Notes under the pieces: generated by a model
The model's input: the letters and a program-made list of their open reading frames with translations, nothing else
Told to the model about the DNA's origin: nothing
Database searches by the model: none
Shown here: positions 14,410 to 18,025 of the stretch, piece by piece
Numbering within the stretch: position 1 is the stretch's first letter
Layout: every line of letters starts with the position of its first letter
Source of the DNA: a bacterium
Lineage (GTDB): Bacteria > Gemmatimonadota > Gemmatimonadetes > Gemmatimonadales > Gemmatimonadaceae
DNA length: 18,025 nucleotides
Direction of reading: 5' to 3'
Assembly: GCA_021802745.1 (NCBI GenBank)
Contig: JAJZRK010000042.1
Coordinates: 1-18,025 of the forward strand
Position numbers and translations under genes: made by a program

Positions 14410-15126
14410 ATGACGCGACACGACGCGGTGCAGGAATCGGCGGTCTGGCTCGAGGTGAACGGCGAGAGCGCGGTCACGTGGATGTGCACGCCCGACCAGC
14501 TCCCCGAACTCGTCGTCGGCTGGCTCTTCGGCGAGGGCTACATTGACACCCGCGCCGATCTTCTGTCGCTGCGGCCGTGCGCGTTCGAGCCGGGCTTCTG
14601 GGCGGAGGTGCCGCGCGAGCGATACGAGACGGTGGAGGGGACCGAGCGCCGCCGCGTGCTCGCCAGCGGGTGCGGCGCGGTGACGACGATTCTCGGCTCG
14701 CTCACCAATGTGCCGCGCCGCACCGCCAAGCCGGCGATTCCCGACCTCCCGCACACCCGCAAGCTGTTCAAGGAGCTCTTCGCCAAGGGCGTGCTGTACA
14801 ACGAAACCGGCGGCATCCACGCGGCGGCGCTCACGGACGGCGAGACGCTGCTCGCGCACGCCGAGGACATCGGGCGCCACAACGCCGTGGACAAGGTGCT
14901 GGGCGCCATGCTGATGACGGGCCGCCGACCCGACGACCTGATTCTGCTCGTCACCGGGCGCATCTCCGGCGAACTCGCCTTCAAGGCCGCGCGCGCGCGT
15001 CTGGCGGTGGTGGCGACGCCGAGCGTGCCGAGTTCGATGGCGGTGGACATCGCGCGATCCGCCGGCATGGTGCTGATCGGGCGGGCGGTCTCTGGCGAGC
15101 CGCAGGTCTGGTCGGTGGACGACTGA
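14410..15126 (+). CDS. fdhD: Formate dehydrogenase accessory sulfurtransferase FdhD
   Basis: FdhD carries sulfur from IscS to the molybdenum cofactor of formate dehydrogenase. The 238-residue protein has the family landmarks: LEVNGESAVTWMCTP with GWLFGEGYI near the N-terminus, NETGGIHAAAL, EDIGRHNAVDKVLG, and LVTGRISGELAFKAARA followed by TPSVPSSMAV. The sulfur-carrying loop reads ASGCGAV, with Cys88 present but the second cysteine of the E. coli CxxC pair replaced by valine (residue 91). It is shorter than E. coli FdhD mainly at the N-terminus. The ATG at 14410 is chosen because the conserved domain begins a few residues later. mobA follows 13 bases downstream, consistent with cofactor maturation. 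Confidence 0.92.
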   Translation: MTRHDAVQESAVWLEVNGESAVTWMCTPDQLPELVVGWLFGEGYIDTRADLLSLRPCAFEPGFWAEVPRERYETVEGTERRRVLASGCGAVTTILGSLTNVPRRTAKPAIPDLPHTRKLFKELFAKGVLYNETGGIHAAALTDGETLLAHAEDIGRHNAVDKVLGAMLMTGRRPDDLILLVTGRISGELAFKAARARLAVVATPSVPSSMAVDIARSAGMVLIGRAVSGEPQVWSVDD

Positions 15127-15139
15127 TGGCGGCGCGACC

Positions 15140-15745
15140 ATGACGACGACGCACTGTGTGGGCGTGATCCTTGCCGGCGGCGGCGCCACGCGGTTTGGCG
15201 GCCTGCCCAAGGGACTGCAGGAAGTGGAGGGCGCTCGGATCATTGATCGGGTGGCCGCCGCGCTGCGCGAGGTCACCGACGAACTGCTGCTCGTCGCCAA
15301 CGCGCCTGACGCGCGGCACTGGCTGCCCGGCGTGCGCACGGAGGTTGACGTGCGACGCGGCGAGGGAGCGCTGGGCGGGCTGCACGCGGCGCTCGCCCAC
15401 GCGCGGGGCTCGGCGGTGCTCGTCGTCGCCTGGGACATGCCGTATGTGCGTGCCGGCCTGCTGCGCGCGCTGCGCGCCGCGGGAGAACGGGGGTACGAGG
15501 CGGCCGTCCCGGTCAGCGAATCGTCCGGCCGGGGTGTGGAACCGCTGTGCGCCTGGTACGCCCCGACCTGTCTCGCGGCCATCGAGCGGCGCCTCGACGG
15601 AGGCGACCGCATGGTCATCTCCTTCTTCGACGACGTGCGCGTGAGGCGACTGAGCGCCGCCGAGGTGTCGCAATGGGGCGATCCCGCACACATCTTCTTC
15701 AACGTGAACACGCCGGACGACCTTCCGACTCCTCCGCACCCATGA
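15140..15745 (+). CDS. mobA: Molybdenum cofactor guanylyltransferase MobA
   Basis: MobA attaches GMP from GTP to molybdopterin to make the bis-MGD form used by DMSO-reductase-family enzymes such as formate dehydrogenase. The 201-residue size is typical. The nucleotide-binding signature LAGGGATRFGGLPKGL (11-26, Lys24) and the metal-binding aspartate in VAWDMPY (Asp99) are present, together with GALGGLHAAL. The C-terminal part has the usual FFNVNTPDDL, where the NVNTPDD motif is highly characteristic. The last four bases overlap the mobB start (ATGA), indicating coupled translation. Confidence 0.95.
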   Translation: MTTTHCVGVILAGGGATRFGGLPKGLQEVEGARIIDRVAAALREVTDELLLVANAPDARHWLPGVRTEVDVRRGEGALGGLHAALAHARGSAVLVVAWDMPYVRAGLLRALRAAGERGYEAAVPVSESSGRGVEPLCAWYAPTCLAAIERRLDGGDRMVISFFDDVRVRRLSAAEVSQWGDPAHIFFNVNTPDDLPTPPHP

Positions 15746-16272
15746 CGCCTCCGCTCCTGTCCATCACCGGCAAGAAGAATTCCGGCAAGACGACGCTCGT
15801 CGTCCGGCTCGCCGACGCGCTGACGCGCCGCGGCGTGCGCGTGATGACCATCAAGCACGGGTCGCACACGTTCAACATGGACCCGGTGAACACCGACACC
15901 TACCGGCACTATCACGAAGGACAGGCCGAGCGCGTCGCGATGATCTCGCCCGACAAGTTCGCCCTCGTGGAGCGCTGGACGGAGCCGCTCACGCCGCAGG
16001 AGATCGCGGCGCGGCACATGGCCGACGCCGGCATCGTGCTGTGCGAAGGCTTCAAGGCGACCGACCTTCCGAAGGTGGAGGTCTTCCGGCGCGCTGCACA
16101 TGACGCCCCGTTGTATGACCCGACGCTTCCCAACGCCGCCGCCTGGCAGGCGATGGTGTCGGACGGCCCGGTGGACGGCCTTCCCTTCCCGCTCTTCCGG
16201 CTCGACCATGATGGCTGGCTCGGCGAACTGGCCGCCTGGGTCGAGCGGACCTACCTCCGGAAAGGGAGCTGA
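15742..16272 (+). CDS. mobB: Molybdopterin-guanine dinucleotide biosynthesis protein B
   Basis: MobB is a GTP-binding P-loop protein that assists MobA in bis-MGD formation. The 176-residue product starts MTPPLLSITGKKNSGKTTL, with Walker A GKKNSGKT at residues 10-17. Further family features are VMTIKHGSHTF near residue 35, the HYHEGQAERVAMIS segment, and VLCEGFKATDLPKVEVFR, matching the usual LVEGFK...PKIEV block. The ATG overlaps the mobA stop by four bases. The gene ends two bases before dacB. Confidence 0.93.
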   Translation: MTPPLLSITGKKNSGKTTLVVRLADALTRRGVRVMTIKHGSHTFNMDPVNTDTYRHYHEGQAERVAMISPDKFALVERWTEPLTPQEIAARHMADAGIVLCEGFKATDLPKVEVFRRAAHDAPLYDPTLPNAAAWQAMVSDGPVDGLPFPLFRLDHDGWLGELAAWVERTYLRKGS

Positions 16273-16274
16273 CG

Positions 16275-17768
16275 ATGCGCCAGGCCGTGCTGCTTGGCGC
16301 TGTCGTGGCGTCGGCCTGCGCCACGTGGGGCGGGCCATCGCGCCCGTCGCCGTCGGGCGAACGCGCCGCCTTCCGGCGCGCCGTGGACTCCATGGTCACG
16401 CAGCCGGCATTCCGCAATGCGAACTGGGGAATCCTCGTGGTGGATCCCGAGCGGGGTGACACGCTCTATTCGCACAACGCGGGCAAGCTCTTCATGCCGG
16501 CGTCCAACCAGAAGATCCTCACCGGCGCCACGGCGCTGGCGCAGCTCGGCGCCGACTTCCGCTTCCGCACGCAGTTCGCCTCCACTGGCCGGTTGGTGAA
16601 CGGCTCGCTGCGCGGCGACCTCGTGGTGATCGGGCGCGGCGACCCGACGTTCAGCGATGCGGCGTTCGGCGACGCCATGAAGCCGATGCGCGCCGCCGCC
16701 GACTCGCTGTGGGCGCGCGGGGTACGCGAGATTGCCGGCGCCCTCGTGCGCGGCGGCGACGCCTTTCCCGACTCCACGCTCGGCTTTGGCTGGGCGTGGG
16801 ACGACCTCGACTACGACTATTCGGCCGGCGTGGACGAGCTGTTCTTCAACGAGGGAATGGCGCGCGCGACGGTCTACGCGGCCACGACGGTCGGAGGGCA
16901 GGCCACCGTTGTCACGCGTCCCGCCCGAACGGTGCCGAGCATCGGCCGCGTCTCCGTGGTCACCGGCGGCATGATGGATCCCGAGGCGCGCCAGCCGAAT
17001 CGCATCGCCTGGGAGACGGACGTGCGCGGGCCGAGACCGCGGCTGAACCTCTCCGGCTTCGTGAAGATGCGCGACAGCGCCACCGTGACGGTGGCCATCC
17101 GCAACCCTTCGCAGACATGGCTCGCGGCATTCGCCGAGGCGCTCGCCGCGCGCGGCATCACGCTGCGGGGCAACGTCATCAGCGAACCGGCCGTGGACAC
17201 CACCGGGTTGATGCCGTTGTTCACGTATGCGTCGCCGCCGCTGCGCACCGTGATGCCGCTCTTCGAGAAGCCGTCGCAGAACCAGATTGGCGAGATCCTC
17301 TTCCGCACGCTTGGCCTCGAGAAGACAGGCGTGGGGACGCCGGACAGCGGGCGGCGCGTCGTCGAGCGCCAGCTCGCCGCCTGGGGGGCCGACACCAGCG
17401 GGCACGCCGTGCGCGACGGCAGCGGCCTTTCGCGGCACGACTACGTGGCGCCGGAGACGATCGTGAAGGTGCTCGATGCGATGCGAAAGCACCGGGACTT
17501 CGTCGTCTTCTACGATGCGCTCCCGATCAGCGGCGTGGATGGCACGATTGCATCGCGCATGCGCGGCACGCCGGCGCAGGGCAAGGTGCATGCAAAGACG
17601 GGCACGGTGGACAAGGCGCGCAGCCTGTCGGGCTACGTAACGACGGCGGACGGCCGGATGCTCCTGTTCAGCTTCCTCTGCAACAACTTCACGGTGCCGA
17701 ACCGCGCGGTGGAGCAGGTGCAGGACGCGATCCTGGTGCGCCTCGCGTCGCCCGGCGCCCCGAGGTAG
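16275..17768 (+). CDS. dacB: D-alanyl-D-alanine carboxypeptidase/endopeptidase (PBP4, S13 family)
   Basis: This 497-residue penicillin-binding protein should trim D-Ala and cut crosslinks in peptidoglycan. Its three active-site motifs are complete: SNQK (Ser77, Lys80) in MPASNQKILTGATAL, SQN (Ser334, Asn336) in EKPSQNQIGEILF, and KTG (441-443) in HAKTGTVDKARSLSG. GRGDPTFSD and DGSGLSRHDYV are also typical of the S13 family. The N-terminus MRQAVLLGAVVASAC could be a lipoprotein signal with Cys15, though the lipobox is imperfect; otherwise it is an ordinary signal peptide. GGGAG lies 6 bases before the ATG, one of the clearest ribosome-binding sites here. It sits two bases after mobB and seven before moeA, an unexpected place for a cell-wall enzyme. 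Confidence 0.95.
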   Translation: MRQAVLLGAVVASACATWGGPSRPSPSGERAAFRRAVDSMVTQPAFRNANWGILVVDPERGDTLYSHNAGKLFMPASNQKILTGATALAQLGADFRFRTQFASTGRLVNGSLRGDLVVIGRGDPTFSDAAFGDAMKPMRAAADSLWARGVREIAGALVRGGDAFPDSTLGFGWAWDDLDYDYSAGVDELFFNEGMARATVYAATTVGGQATVVTRPARTVPSIGRVSVVTGGMMDPEARQPNRIAWETDVRGPRPRLNLSGFVKMRDSATVTVAIRNPSQTWLAAFAEALAARGITLRGNVISEPAVDTTGLMPLFTYASPPLRTVMPLFEKPSQNQIGEILFRTLGLEKTGVGTPDSGRRVVERQLAAWGADTSGHAVRDGSGLSRHDYVAPETIVKVLDAMRKHRDFVVFYDALPISGVDGTIASRMRGTPAQGKVHAKTGTVDKARSLSGYVTTADGRMLLFSFLCNNFTVPNRAVEQVQDAILVRLASPGAPR

Positions 17769-17775
17769 ACCGGTC

Positions 17776-18025
17776 ATGCTGAGTGTAACGGAGGCCGTGG
17801 CGCGGGTGATTGGCGATGTGGGCGTGCTCCCCGAGGAGCGCGTGCCACTGCTGGATGCGCCGGGCCGTGTGCTGGCCGCCGACGTCCGCGCGAGCTACAC
17901 GCTTCCCTCCTGCAACAACTCGGCGATGGACGGCTATGCCGTGCGCGCGGCCGATCTGGCCGGAGCCGGCGCCGAGTCGCCGCGCCTCTTTCGTGTCGTC
18001 GAGACCGTGGCCGCGGGGAGATCGG
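17776..18025 (+). CDS. moeA: Molybdopterin molybdenumtransferase MoeA (N-terminal fragment, cut by window edge)
   Basis: MoeA inserts molybdate into adenylylated molybdopterin, releasing AMP. Only the first 83 codons lie in the window. They read MLSVTEAVARVIGDV and then LLDAPGRVLAADVRA, followed by the diagnostic LPSCNNSAMDGYAVRAAD (residues 43-60), the conserved P-x-x-x-N-S-x-MDGYA block of the family. The start at 17776 is seven bases after dacB. It belongs functionally with fdhD, mobA and mobB. Confidence 0.93.
   Translation, partial: MLSVTEAVARVIGDVGVLPEERVPLLDAPGRVLAADVRASYTLPSCNNSAMDGYAVRAADLAGAGAESPRLFRVVETVAAGRS

Noticed and set aside
14224..16338. 704-codon minus-strand open frame
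   Set aside because: It lies antisense to fdhD, mobA and mobB, whose motifs are intact. The long antisense frame is a by-product of high GC content.
16251..17777. 508-codon minus-strand open frame
   Set aside because: Antisense to dacB, which has all three penicillin-binding motifs. The shadow product is low-complexity and His/Arg-rich.

Overview
The window is GC-rich, tightly packed bacterial DNA. It uses GTG and TTG as well as ATG starts, few strong Shine-Dalgarno sites, and several signal peptides ending in A-x-A-Q. Together with the gene content this looks like a Gemmatimonadota (Gemmatimonas-like) chromosome. That placement is an impression from codon use and gene families and was not tested by a search. 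No rRNA, tRNA, CRISPR array, transposase or phage gene was seen.

Left part (1-3649): a minus-strand APC-family amino acid permease runs off the left edge. Divergent from it is a LeuT-type sodium:amino acid symporter, which overlaps by one base a 55-residue MetS-like small subunit. This unit converges on guaB (IMP dehydrogenase, minus strand), with an elaborate hairpin and heptamer array in between.

Middle part (3650-11641), all minus strand: guaB; an exported CbiX/SirB-like chelatase whose signal peptide is out of frame with the rest; a 151-residue hypothetical protein; two tandem M15-family peptidases carrying dockerin/EF-hand-like calcium loops; then an envelope operon of an SH3-like secreted protein, an apparently inactive YkuD-domain membrane protein and an active L,D-transpeptidase, joined by stop/start overlaps.

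Right part (11728-18025), all plus strand and with gaps of 16 bases or less: gpmI, an outer-membrane-barrel-like protein, a C-x5-HGH pterin synthase (PTPS-II-like), fdhD, mobA, mobB, a PBP4-type D-Ala-D-Ala carboxypeptidase (dacB), and the start of moeA. Four of these serve molybdenum cofactor maturation and formate dehydrogenase sulfuration; the cell-wall hydrolase sits inside the set.

The most unusual signal is in the gaps. Four intergenic spaces carry short tandem arrays of period 7 or 8, each with its own unit (AGATGGG, GTAGACG, CGGCGCTT, and a degenerate G-rich heptad). Three of the four are arranged as long inverted repeats. They begin at or within a few bases of stop codons, and in two cases the stop codon is the first three bases of the first unit. 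They look like a recurring, sequence-diverse class of 3'-end element, possibly terminators or G-quadruplex/hairpin mRNA ends, that I cannot match to a described family.

No gene-free stretch exceeds 300 bases. The longest are 1455-1711 (one small palindrome and no clear promoter), 8862-9114 (a leader hairpin and an inverted-repeat array) and 6109-6309 (a promoter, a palindrome and the octamer array).
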